A stretch of 11,970 nucleotides of DNA from Chloroflexi bacterium RBG_16_56_11 (GCA_001796865.1 MGNQ01000014.1:1-11970), one strand, 5' to 3'; shown: positions 1 through 6,788, counted from the stretch's first letter. Program-made: numbers and translations. Notes: generated by a model from the letters alone, not told the origin.

Positions 1-1
1 T

Positions 2-109
2 GCCATCATTGCCGCAACGGCTCTACAGTTTGGCACTTCGCTATTAACCAATAATGTCGAGCATTATCCATTTCCCAACTTGAAGGTTATCAGAGGCTTG
101 GAGGTTTAG
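2..109 (+). CDS. VapC-like PIN-domain toxin, C-terminal fragment (5' end outside window)
   Basis: An open frame enters from the left edge and ends at TAG 107-109. It encodes 35 residues starting AIIAATALQFGTSLLTNN and ending in VEHYPFPNLKVIRGLEV. This is the usual end of a VapC-type PIN ribonuclease: the helix after the third acidic residue (A-x-I-A-A-T-A-L), the strand ending in T-N-N, then H-[FY]-P and the closing 'L-K-V-I' strand. Family knowledge: VapC proteins are Mg-dependent RNases of toxin-antitoxin pairs. The catalytic N-terminal part and any antitoxin gene are outside the window, so it cannot be told whether the gene is intact. The next gene starts four bases after this stop, which suggests shared transcription. 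The frame is too short and has no start codon here, but the match to the PIN C-terminus is clear by eye. Confidence 0.8.
   Translation, partial: AIIAATALQFGTSLLTNNVEHYPFPNLKVIRGLEV
100..104 (+). promoter_or_regulatory. Shine-Dalgarno site for the type ISP-like enzyme
   Basis: GGAGG lies nine bases before the TTG at 114 and overlaps the end of the upstream PIN-toxin frame. It supports TTG as the real start of the long gene and implies translation coupled to the upstream toxin gene. Confidence 0.7.
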
Positions 110-113
110 TTTA

Positions 114-3100
114 TTGGCTGCTGACTCGAAGCCACTTCAGGACTACGTACACGCCATTGAAAAGGCGCTGGCGGCTGGTAATGCTACTGAACACACCCAC
201 CGCCCGGCGCTGAAAACATTCGTAGAAGGCTTGTCGGCAGGTATTGTTGCCACCAACGAGCCAAAACATATCGAGTGTGGTGCTCCTGACTTCATCCTCA
301 GAAAAGGCTCAGTCACCGTCGGCTATATCGAGGCCAAGGACATCGGCAAGAGCCTGGATGAGGCAGAGAAGACCGACCAGTTAAACCGCTACCGTGATTC
401 ACTTACCAACCTGATTCTTACCGATTACCTTGAGTTCCGCTGGTACGTTAATGGCGAGTGCCGCCTCAAGGCCCGCCTAGGAAGTCCCACCAAGGATGGT
501 AAAATCAGGCGGGATAAAGACGGCATCCAGGCGGTAGCCGAGCTATTAACCGGTTTTCTCTCCCACAAAGCCGAGGGCGTGGGTACACCCAGGGAGCTTG
601 CCCGGCGTATGGCCCGGCAGGCACATCTGATTCGGAATCTCATCATTAACGCCTTTAAGAATGAGCCGGAAGGCGGCAGTCTGCACACCCAGCTTGCGGC
701 TTTCCGCGATAATCTCATTCCCGACCTTTCAGAAGAATATTTTGCCGATATGTATGCCCAGACCATCGCTTACGGCCTGTTTGCCGCCCGCTGCACATCT
801 AAGAATGGCTCTTTGTTTACCCGCCTTGATGCCGCCCAGAATCTGCCGCGGACGAACCCCTTCCTGAGAAAGCTTTTCCAGTACATCGCCGGCTACGACC
901 TCGATGACCGCATTGCATGGCTGGTGGACGACCTGGCGCAGGTACTGGCGCAAGCGGATATGGAGGCGGTCCTGAAGGACTTCGGCAAGCACAGCGGCAA
1001 GGAAGACCCTGTGGTGCATTTCTACGAGACCTTCCTGAAGGAGTACGACGAGAAAATCCGGGAGATGCGCGGCGTCTACTATACACCGGAGCCGGTGGTC
1101 TCTTACATAGTGCGCTCAATCGACCACCTGCTGAAGACTCGCTTCAACAAGCCGCAGGGGCTGGCGGATGATAAGACGCTTATCCTCGACCCGGCGGTGG
1201 GCACGGCCACGTTCCTTTACATGGTGGTGAACGAGATTTACCAGGCTAACACCGGCATGGGGCAGCAGGGCCTGTGGAACAACTATGTGGCAGAAAAGCT
1301 CCTACCGCGTATCTTTGGCTTTGAGCTGCTGATGGCTCCCTATGCCGTCGCTCACCTCAAGCTGGGGCTTTTATTGCAGGAGACAGGCTACGAGTTCCAG
1401 AGCGACCAGCGCCTGGGTATCTATCTCACCAACACACTGGATGAGGCTATAAAACACTCGGAGACGCTCTTTGCGAAGTGGATAAGTGAGGAGGCCAACG
1501 CCGCCGCCCGGGTCAAGAAAGATGAGCCGATAATGGTGGTGCTGGGCAATCCACCGTACTCCGGGCATTCGGCAAACAAGGGGGAATGGGCAAGACAACT
1601 GGTTGAGCGATATAAGACCATTGATGGTAAACCACTTGGCGAAAAGAACCCCAAGTGGTTACAGGACGACTATGTTAAATTTCTCGCCTTCGGACAGTGG
1701 CGAATAGAGCGCACCGGACAGGGCATCCTGGGTTTTATTACCAATCACTCTTATCTGGATAACCCTACCTTCCGCGGCATGCGCCAATCACTGATGAGCA
1801 CTTTCACCGATATTTATATACTTAACCTGCACGGCAACGCGAAGAAAAAAGAGGTTGCTCCAGACGGCGGTAAAGACGAGAATGTGTTCGATATTCAGCA
1901 GGGGGTAGCTATTTGTTTGCTGGTTAAAGAACAGGGGAATACTGAACCGGGCAAGGTGCATTATTCTGAACTCTGGGGGTTACGCGAAGGTAAGTATAAA
2001 GCCCTTTTTGAAGTGGATATTGATGATACCAAATGGGATAAACTTAAGCCCCACAGCCCACATTATTTGTTCGTGCCGCGAGATGAAGCTCAGGCAGAAG
2101 AATTTGAAAGGTGTTGGAAGGTGACCGACATTTTTCCGGTTAACAGTGCAGGCATTGTTACGGCTAGGGACTTACTTACAATACGCTGGTCAGAAGATGA
2201 AGTGAAAGATACTATTCGCGATTTCGCCTCTCTTCCTTCTGAAGAAGCTCGGGAAAAGTATTATCTTGGAGATGATACGCGGGATTGGAAGGTTGCTCTA
2301 GCGCAGAAAGACCTGAACGATACGAAGCTGAATTCTAATCTGATAGCGCCGGTTCTGTATCGACTTTTTGATATTCGTTATACTTACTACACTGGACATT
2401 CTAGAGGGTTCCACTGTATGCCTCGTGGCGAAGTCATGCGCCACATGTCGGCAGGAAACAATCTAGGCTTGCTCACGGTACGTAAAACTCCGCCTAGCTC
2501 TGGTGCCAAGTATTTTATGGCAACAAGATTGATAGTCTCTAATGGTGCGATAAGGTCAGACAATCAGAGTATTGATACCCTATTTCCCCTCTACCTCTAC
2601 CCCGCCGAAGGTGAGATGAAGTTTGAGGGCGGACACCGCCGCGCCAACCTGAACCCTGAGTTTATCAAGACTGTTTCGGAAAAACTGGCGCTGAAGTTCA
2701 TTGAAGACGGCAAGGGCGACCTTGAGCAGACCTTCGGCCCGGAGGACATCTTCAACTACGCTTACGCAGTTTTCCACTCACCTACCTATCGAACCCGCTA
2801 CGCTGAGTTCCTCAAGATAGACTTCCCGCGCCTGCCGCTGACCTCGGATAAAGAGCTTTTCAAGGCGCTGGCGGCCAAGGGCGCCGAACTGGTAGCCCTG
2901 CACCTGATGGAGTCGCCCGCGCTGAATAAGCCCATTACCAAATACCCCATCACCGGCTCTAACACCGTGGACAAGATAAGCTACGATGACAATAACCAGC
3001 GCGTCAATATCAACAAGACGCAGTACTTTGAGGGCGTGCCACCGGAGGTCTGGAACTTCCACATTGGCGGCTACCAGGTATGCCAGAAGTGGCTCAAAGA

Positions 3101-3227
3101 CCGCAAAGGCCGGACGCTGACCTATGACGACCTCACCCATTACCAGAGAGTCATCGCTGCGCTTAAAGAGACCAGTCGGCTCATGGCAGAGGTAGACAAA
3201 CTGATATCGGGGTGGCCGGTGGGGTAG
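114..3227 (+). CDS. Type ISP-like restriction-modification enzyme (nuclease + N6-adenine methylase + specificity domain)
   Basis: A single 1037-residue polypeptide that should both methylate adenine in DNA and cut unmethylated DNA. The N-terminal region has a PD-(D/E)xK-like core (D59, then E73-A-K75). An all-helical stretch (about 130-300) leads into the amino-methyltransferase fold with motif I DPAVGTATF (359-367, S-adenosylmethionine binding) and catalytic motif IV NPPY (479-482). The C-terminal third matches the type ISP specificity domain: FDIRYTYY at 752-759, then a P-R-x-E-V-M-x-H-M stretch, and a final W-x-F-x-I-G-G-Y-Q-V-C-x-K-W-L segment. Known type ISP enzymes such as LlaGI have a superfamily 2 helicase between nuclease and methylase and are near 1,600 residues. 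Here no helicase is seen, so the layout is closer to type IIG. The start is TTG with a good Shine-Dalgarno site. The stop is followed two bases later by the next gene's ATG. The middle of the gene is AT-richer than both ends. Confidence 0.9.
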   Translation: MAADSKPLQDYVHAIEKALAAGNATEHTHRPALKTFVEGLSAGIVATNEPKHIECGAPDFILRKGSVTVGYIEAKDIGKSLDEAEKTDQLNRYRDSLTNLILTDYLEFRWYVNGECRLKARLGSPTKDGKIRRDKDGIQAVAELLTGFLSHKAEGVGTPRELARRMARQAHLIRNLIINAFKNEPEGGSLHTQLAAFRDNLIPDLSEEYFADMYAQTIAYGLFAARCTSKNGSLFTRLDAAQNLPRTNPFLRKLFQYIAGYDLDDRIAWLVDDLAQVLAQADMEAVLKDFGKHSGKEDPVVHFYETFLKEYDEKIREMRGVYYTPEPVVSYIVRSIDHLLKTRFNKPQGLADDKTLILDPAVGTATFLYMVVNEIYQANTGMGQQGLWNNYVAEKLLPRIFGFELLMAPYAVAHLKLGLLLQETGYEFQSDQRLGIYLTNTLDEAIKHSETLFAKWISEEANAAARVKKDEPIMVVLGNPPYSGHSANKGEWARQLVERYKTIDGKPLGEKNPKWLQDDYVKFLAFGQWRIERTGQGILGFITNHSYLDNPTFRGMRQSLMSTFTDIYILNLHGNAKKKEVAPDGGKDENVFDIQQGVAICLLVKEQGNTEPGKVHYSELWGLREGKYKALFEVDIDDTKWDKLKPHSPHYLFVPRDEAQAEEFERCWKVTDIFPVNSAGIVTARDLLTIRWSEDEVKDTIRDFASLPSEEAREKYYLGDDTRDWKVALAQKDLNDTKLNSNLIAPVLYRLFDIRYTYYTGHSRGFHCMPRGEVMRHMSAGNNLGLLTVRKTPPSSGAKYFMATRLIVSNGAIRSDNQSIDTLFPLYLYPAEGEMKFEGGHRRANLNPEFIKTVSEKLALKFIEDGKGDLEQTFGPEDIFNYAYAVFHSPTYRTRYAEFLKIDFPRLPLTSDKELFKALAAKGAELVALHLMESPALNKPITKYPITGSNTVDKISYDDNNQRVNINKTQYFEGVPPEVWNFHIGGYQVCQKWLKDRKGRTLTYDDLTHYQRVIAALKETSRLMAEVDKLISGWPVG

Positions 3228-3229
3228 AT

Positions 3230-3973
3230 ATGGAAGCGGAAATTAGGCCGTTTGATATAAAGAACCTGCCTTACACAGTACGTTTTGGGCTCGGCTCTAC
3301 CGAGCCTATCAAGAGATGGGCAAGATTTGAAATAAGTAAGAATGGCGAACTCTACTGGACTCGTGGGATTGATGTGCGTAAAGACGTTGATAGTAGCAAC
3401 ATCCACACGATTGTTCATCAGAGTGGTGAGATACATTCGTCACGGTATACAGGTAAGGGTGAGGAACAAAAGAAGGTCTACCAAAGTGAAGCCACAGACA
3501 TAGGCAGTACATTGAAAGACATTAAAAGCCCATATCAAGTGGAATGTGGGAGCGAACATCTTGTACCGAGCTATGTTTACTACGGTTTACCCCCATTGAC
3601 TCAGAAAGATAAGAAGATAGACGCTCAGAACACCTTCGTTGCCTGCCTCGATGAATACTTGATTAATTCACGATTATCTTACTCGTTGGATCTATTACCT
3701 TGGACAAAACGTGAACAAGTAATTGATTACGCATCTCATTCGACAACATTGTTTAACGCAGATGACAGGCGATGCCACATGTACATTTTTTACTATGGAG
3801 AAGCTTCTATTGTAGTGACTATGAAATTCATCGAAGGTGATACACCCATCGCCATTCAAAAAGTGCTTGAGGCTGACAAGAATAGGAAGCCACTGAAAAG
3901 GCTTTTCCAACATGAAAAACTTAACTTGTCAGAATCGGCCTCACTAAATGTTATTCCCACGAAGCGGCTATGA
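3230..3973 (+). CDS. Protein of unknown function in restriction-modification operon
   Basis: I do not recognise this 247-residue protein. The preferred start is ATG 3230, two bases after the stop of the methylase gene and five bases after GGTGGGG (3218-3224). A GTG at 3212 would add six residues and overlap the upstream gene by 16 bases, but it has a poorer ribosome site. The protein is soluble, with no signal peptide or membrane segment. It is rich in Tyr, Lys, Ser and charged residues and shows mixed alpha/beta patterning; the N-terminal part (about 5-60) has short strand-like segments (YTVRFGLG, ARFEISKNGELYWTRG). A stretch near 185-200 (CHMYIFYYGEASIVVTMKFIEG) looks like two buried strands. 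No nuclease, ATPase or methylase motif is visible. Base composition is AT-richer than that of the methylase ends. The tight spacing argues for a job tied to the restriction-modification enzyme, such as an accessory, regulatory or protective factor; that is inference. Confidence 0.75.
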   Translation: MEAEIRPFDIKNLPYTVRFGLGSTEPIKRWARFEISKNGELYWTRGIDVRKDVDSSNIHTIVHQSGEIHSSRYTGKGEEQKKVYQSEATDIGSTLKDIKSPYQVECGSEHLVPSYVYYGLPPLTQKDKKIDAQNTFVACLDEYLINSRLSYSLDLLPWTKREQVIDYASHSTTLFNADDRRCHMYIFYYGEASIVVTMKFIEGDTPIAIQKVLEADKNRKPLKRLFQHEKLNLSESASLNVIPTKRL

Positions 3974-4010
3974 AAATAAAGAATGCCCCAACCGCGGGTT
4001 TGAAGACGAT

Positions 4011-4018
4011 AAGGGGGG
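4011..4018 (+). promoter_or_regulatory. Strong Shine-Dalgarno site that decides the start at 4027
   Basis: AAGGGGGG sits eight bases before ATG 4027. It lies inside a 17-codon reading frame (3970-4023) whose ATG overlaps the TGA of the preceding gene and whose TAG falls three bases before ATG 4027. Confidence 0.6.
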
Positions 4019-4026
4019 ATTAGACT

Positions 4027-5022
4027 ATGAGCATTCTGGTTACTCCTCATGGGGTATTCAAGCTATACCAGTTTGACACCGAGAAGGAATTCGAGCGATG
4101 CGTGGTTTCCCAGGTCGAAATGATTTTCGGTAAAAGGTGTGTTTATCTTGATTGTAAACGCAGGATTGGGAAACAGGGGACAAAACAAAGCATCCCCGAC
4201 GCATATCTGATTGATTTCAGCAGTCAGCGTGAGCCCAAGTTATTCGTCGTCGAAACCGAGATAGCTTCTCATGACCTTTTTCAGCATATAGGCGTGCAGA
4301 TACTCCAATTCGCTCATTCTTTTGCCAGCGCACCCCGGCAAGTTAAGCAGTTGCTGTTTGATGAAGTTTCAAGGGATACGAAGGTTTTTAAAGCTTGTGA
4401 CAGCTATGCGCAAGAGTATGGACTTCGTAATGTTGACAACATGCTGGACCACCTGGTGAACGATACTTTCCGGGTACTGATAATCATAGACGAAGCTACG
4501 GATGAACTATATAAAGTGGTGAAAAACTTTAGGTTTCCGGTCGAAGTCATCGAAGTCGAGACATACCAGGGAGCCGGTGGCGACCAGATTTATCGCTTCA
4601 ACCCTTTATTCAAAGACGTATCCGACGTTAAGGAGTCCATCGAGGAACGAGAGCAAAAAACTGTAGATATTTCAGAATTTGATACTATTGTAGTGCCGGC
4701 GCGGGAGGATGGGTTCAAGGAAACATTCTTGGGTGAAAACCGGTGGTATGAAATCCGCATACACGCGAGCATGATTCCACAGATTAAATATATCGCTGCC
4801 TATCAGGTGGCGCCAGTTTCGGCCATCACTCACTGGGCGCTGGTCAAGAATATCGAACCATGGCAAGACACGGGGAAATTCGTCGTCAATTTTGCCGAAC
4901 CAGCCAAAGAAATAGGCCCGGTACCTTTAGTGCCAAAGAGCAGGATAAAGGCGCTGCAAAATGCCAGGTACACTTCTTTCGACAGATTGCAGAAAGCCAA
5001 AAATCTTGATGAAGTATTTTAA
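4027..5022 (+). CDS. PD-(D/E)xK-like nuclease candidate with extra C-terminal domain
   Basis: A 331-residue soluble protein. Residues 20-95 resemble the core of a restriction-endonuclease-like fold: a helix E19-x-E-F-E-x(7)-V-E31, then IPDAYLID (acidic D58), a strand FVVETE (E76, E78) and a helix H82...H87-x(3)-Q91. The pattern D...ExE-x-Q is like PD-(D/E)xK proteins, except that the usual lysine is E78. Activity is therefore uncertain: it may be a variant active site or a binding-only relic. Residues about 100-220 are a helical and mixed linker. Residues about 225-331 form a separate domain with strands around WYEIRIHA, YIAAYQVAPVSAITHWALV and KFVVNFAEPAKEI, reminiscent of PUA/EVE-like nucleic-acid-binding barrels; this is a guess from patterning. 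ATG 4027 follows AAGGGGGG (4011-4018) by eight bases. It is the third gene of the operon starting at 114, 53 bases after the second. Confidence 0.75.
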   Translation: MSILVTPHGVFKLYQFDTEKEFERCVVSQVEMIFGKRCVYLDCKRRIGKQGTKQSIPDAYLIDFSSQREPKLFVVETEIASHDLFQHIGVQILQFAHSFASAPRQVKQLLFDEVSRDTKVFKACDSYAQEYGLRNVDNMLDHLVNDTFRVLIIIDEATDELYKVVKNFRFPVEVIEVETYQGAGGDQIYRFNPLFKDVSDVKESIEEREQKTVDISEFDTIVVPAREDGFKETFLGENRWYEIRIHASMIPQIKYIAAYQVAPVSAITHWALVKNIEPWQDTGKFVVNFAEPAKEIGPVPLVPKSRIKALQNARYTSFDRLQKAKNLDEVF

Positions 5023-5109
5023 CGAGGTATAACCTCCCTGATTCTTGAACAACTTCGCTAAGATATTCTTACCAACTTTTCGTTGTATATTCTGGGCATT
5101 ATCTGTACT

Positions 5110-5138
5110 TTGCCACAAACACTGAGATATGGTATAAT
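5110..5138 (+). promoter_or_regulatory. Sigma-70 promoter for the vapBC pair
   Basis: TTGCCA (-35, 5110-5115) is separated by exactly 17 bases from a perfect TATAAT (-10, 5133-5138). The T-G-G just before it makes an extended -10. The start of transcription would fall near 5145, about 18 bases before the antitoxin ATG. Toxin-antitoxin operons usually repress their own promoter, but I see no convincing palindromic operator here. Confidence 0.75.
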
Positions 5139-5162
5139 GAAGGAAAAATGGCAGGATAATCA

Positions 5163-5402
5163 ATGAAGACAACAATACGTGAAGGTGGCAGGTTGGTCAT
5201 TCCAGCCGCATACCGAAAAGCTTTAGGACTCAAACCCGGGGACGAGGTACTCCTAACACTCGAAGAAGGAGAGATAAGAGTTGTCAGCACGCGCCAGGCG
5301 ATCGCTCGGGCACAAACCCTGCTTCGGCGGTACGTCCCAAAGGGTCGGAGCCTGTCCGAGGAACTAATCAAAGAGCGACGAGAAGAGGCAGTTCGTGCCT
5401 GA
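5163..5402 (+). CDS. vapB: AbrB/MazE-family antitoxin (VapB)
   Basis: A 79-residue antitoxin expected to bind and neutralise the VapC encoded just downstream and to repress the shared promoter. Residues 1-45 are a SpoVT/AbrB swapped-hairpin DNA-binding domain with the typical run G-G-R-L-V-I-P-A-x-Y-R-x-A-L-G-L-K-P-G-D-E-V. Residues about 46-79 form the charged helical tail (ending E-L-I-K-E-R-R-E-E) that in VapB proteins wraps the PIN toxin. The length is normal for the family. ATG 5163 follows AGGA (5153-5156) by six bases. The gene has its own promoter directly upstream and overlaps vapC by eight bases, which is the standard coupled arrangement. Confidence 0.92.
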   Translation: MKTTIREGGRLVIPAAYRKALGLKPGDEVLLTLEEGEIRVVSTRQAIARAQTLLRRYVPKGRSLSEELIKERREEAVRA

Positions 5403-5778
5403 AGTAGTGATAGATGCATCAGCATTGCTGGCGCTTCTGAATGCGGAACCGGGCGCCGATATCGTGGCTGAAACCCTTCCGGGAGGAGTCATCAGCGCGG
5501 TCAATCTATCCGAGGTAGTCGCCAAGCTTTGCGACGCGGGCATGCCGGAGAAAGCGATTCACCAAGCTCTTCAACCACTTGGGTTGGAGATTATACCTTT
5601 TGATGAGGAACATGCGTACCAAGCAGGGTTGCTGCGTGCCTCTACCCAAGACAGGGGCGTTTCTTTAGGTGACCGGGCATGCCTGAGCTTAGCTAAAATG
5701 CTAGGGGTGGTGGCACTCACCGCGGATAAGGCGTGGGCTGGGCTTTCTGTCGGGGCGACCATTAAAGTGATACGCTAG
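5395..5778 (+). CDS. vapC: VapC PIN-domain ribonuclease toxin
   Basis: A 127-residue PIN-domain protein, expected to be a Mg-dependent RNase held inactive by the VapB encoded just before it. All four conserved acidic residues are visible: D7 in VVIDASALLALL, E40 in NLSEVVAKL, D93 in SLGDRACLSLA and D111 in LTADKAW. The toxin therefore looks catalytically intact. Translation starts at GTG 5395 with GAGG at 5385-5388, inside the end of the antitoxin gene (eight-base overlap), so toxin translation should depend on antitoxin translation. The closing strand ends in I-K-V-I-R, as in many VapC proteins. It differs clearly in sequence from the VapC remnant at the left edge of the window, so the two are not recent duplicates. 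Confidence 0.93.
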   Translation: MPEVVIDASALLALLNAEPGADIVAETLPGGVISAVNLSEVVAKLCDAGMPEKAIHQALQPLGLEIIPFDEEHAYQAGLLRASTQDRGVSLGDRACLSLAKMLGVVALTADKAWAGLSVGATIKVIR

Positions 5779-5811
5779 TTGCAGGGCGGTGTCTTTCAAA
5801 ATTGAATTTAT

Positions 5812-6462
5812 ATGCGTGACGATTTCCCTCTGCCAACAAAAGAACTTCTTGCTGAACGGGTAGCTTATCGCTGTTCCAACCCGGAGTGCAGGCAGGTAAC
5901 AAGTGGACCTCAAAAAGACCCGACCAAGTCAGTTAACATTGGGGTTGCAGCACATATCACTGCTGCCTCGGCAGGCGGCCCTCGTTTTAATCTTTCTATG
6001 ACACCCGACGAGAGACGAGCGGCTGAAAACGGGATCTGGCTCTGTCAATCCTGTGCGAAGTTAGTGGATAATGACCCTATCCGCTATGGAGTTGACATTC
6101 TCCATCAATGGAAAGACCTCGCCGAGAAAACCGCTACACGCGAGTTGGAAAGTCGATCGAGTATAATAACTAATTCCGACTCGAAGTTCATAAAGCTGGA
6201 AAACCTTATGCCGGATCTTATCAGCGAGATGCGTAAGGATTTAACAAGTAACCCTCTGAGCCGCGAATTCGTCATCTTGAAAAAGTCATGGGTCTATGGG
6301 GGAAAAGGTTATGAATTGGTATATTACTTTGATGATCATCCTGACCTCGAAAACAAGCTACTCATTCTTCAGAACTATGGCCTGATTCAGGATATTACTT
6401 ACAACAACACCAAACGGTATATTATCACCGAAGAACTCGCTAGCTATCTCACAAGAGAGTAA
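5812..6462 (+). CDS. HNH-type nuclease-like protein with C-terminal helical domain
   Basis: A 216-residue protein. Residues 15-110 carry a zinc-finger HNH-like module: C21-x(4)-C26, then VAAHITAASAGGPRFN (H48), N73 in ENGIWLC, C78-x(2)-C81 and D86-N-D. This is the 'AAHI-TAAS-GGPR ... NGIWLC-xx-C' subtype often found in defence genes, alone or fused to sensor or effector domains. The residue after C81-A that is histidine in many HNH proteins is not histidine here (A82-K83), so cleavage should not be taken for granted. After a linker (about 115-150), residues 150-216 look like a small winged-helix domain. The gene lies 33 bases after vapC and may be read from the same promoter. ATG 5812 has no clear Shine-Dalgarno site. 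It is the last gene of the AT-richer island. It could be a stand-alone phage-defence nuclease; this is inference. Confidence 0.8.
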   Translation: MRDDFPLPTKELLAERVAYRCSNPECRQVTSGPQKDPTKSVNIGVAAHITAASAGGPRFNLSMTPDERRAAENGIWLCQSCAKLVDNDPIRYGVDILHQWKDLAEKTATRELESRSSIITNSDSKFIKLENLMPDLISEMRKDLTSNPLSREFVILKKSWVYGGKGYELVYYFDDHPDLENKLLILQNYGLIQDITYNNTKRYIITEELASYLTRE

Positions 6463-6716
6463 CCTGAGACAGACAATTTTTTCGCATCCGGCGCACACTC
6501 AAAACAAGGTTAGTTTTTGCTACGAATTTGCTACTAAATTGTTGCAAAGATAGTTGGACATAATGGACACTTACGCACGAAGTTGCAGTTAGGACTAAAG
6601 GTCGTTAGCTTTGCGAGCATGCTATTCACAGATTTCAAGACCGTCGCCATAGGCCGCTCGCCCGTTATCTTGCCGGAATACTTCCCGTCGGACTGTTCCG
6701 CCCGGGAAAATTTACC
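6463..6716 (+). other. Gene-free stretch at island edge
   Basis: No convincing gene. The first 100 bases are AT-rich and contain two copies of TTTGCTAC (about 6516 and 6527) separated by three bases. A 33-codon frame (ATG 6619 to TGA 6718-6720) lacks a ribosome site and a recognisable product. No tRNA or integrase is seen. This may be the scar where the accessory island joins the GC-richer chromosome; that is inferred only from position and composition. Confidence 0.4.
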
Positions 6717-6745
6717 TTGACAACGCCAGCCTTTTCCTTTATGAT
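6717..6745 (+). promoter_or_regulatory. Near-consensus sigma-70 promoter
   Basis: A perfect TTGACA (6717-6722) is followed after exactly 17 bases by TATGAT (6740-6745). Transcription would start near 6752 and run into the small membrane-protein gene at 6804. This is one of the strongest promoters in the window. Confidence 0.8.
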
Positions 6746-6781
6746 ACCTAGTAATATTTAATACCTAGAAGGCATAGGTAT
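6744..6781 (+). repeat. Repeated ATACCTAG boxes with inverted copy, possible operator
   Basis: ATACCTAG occurs at 6744-6751, overlapping the end of the -10 box, and again at 6761-6768. An inverted copy, TAGGTAT, is at 6775-6781, so the second box and the inverted copy form a 7-bp perfect dyad with a 7-base spacer. The location over the start of transcription fits a repressor operator, or a hairpin at the 5' end of the mRNA just before the ribosome site. Confidence 0.55.
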
Positions 6782-6788
6782 AAATATG

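Noticed and set aside
817..1171. Overlapping frames on both strands within the methylase gene
   Set aside because: Arginine-, proline- and glycine-rich translations typical of off-frame reading; the methylase frame is continuous with conserved motifs.
5024..5036. GAGGT-ATA-ACCTC inverted repeat just after the 331-residue gene
   Set aside because: Only 5 bp with a 3-base loop and no T-run, so not a convincing terminator.
5148..5159. A three-codon ATG-GCA-GGA-TAA frame just before the antitoxin start
   Set aside because: Too short to interpret as a leader peptide; it can occur by chance.
6619..6720. A 33-codon plus-strand frame in the gene-free gap
   Set aside because: No ribosome site before its ATG, no recognisable motif, and its end overlaps the -35 box of a strong promoter.
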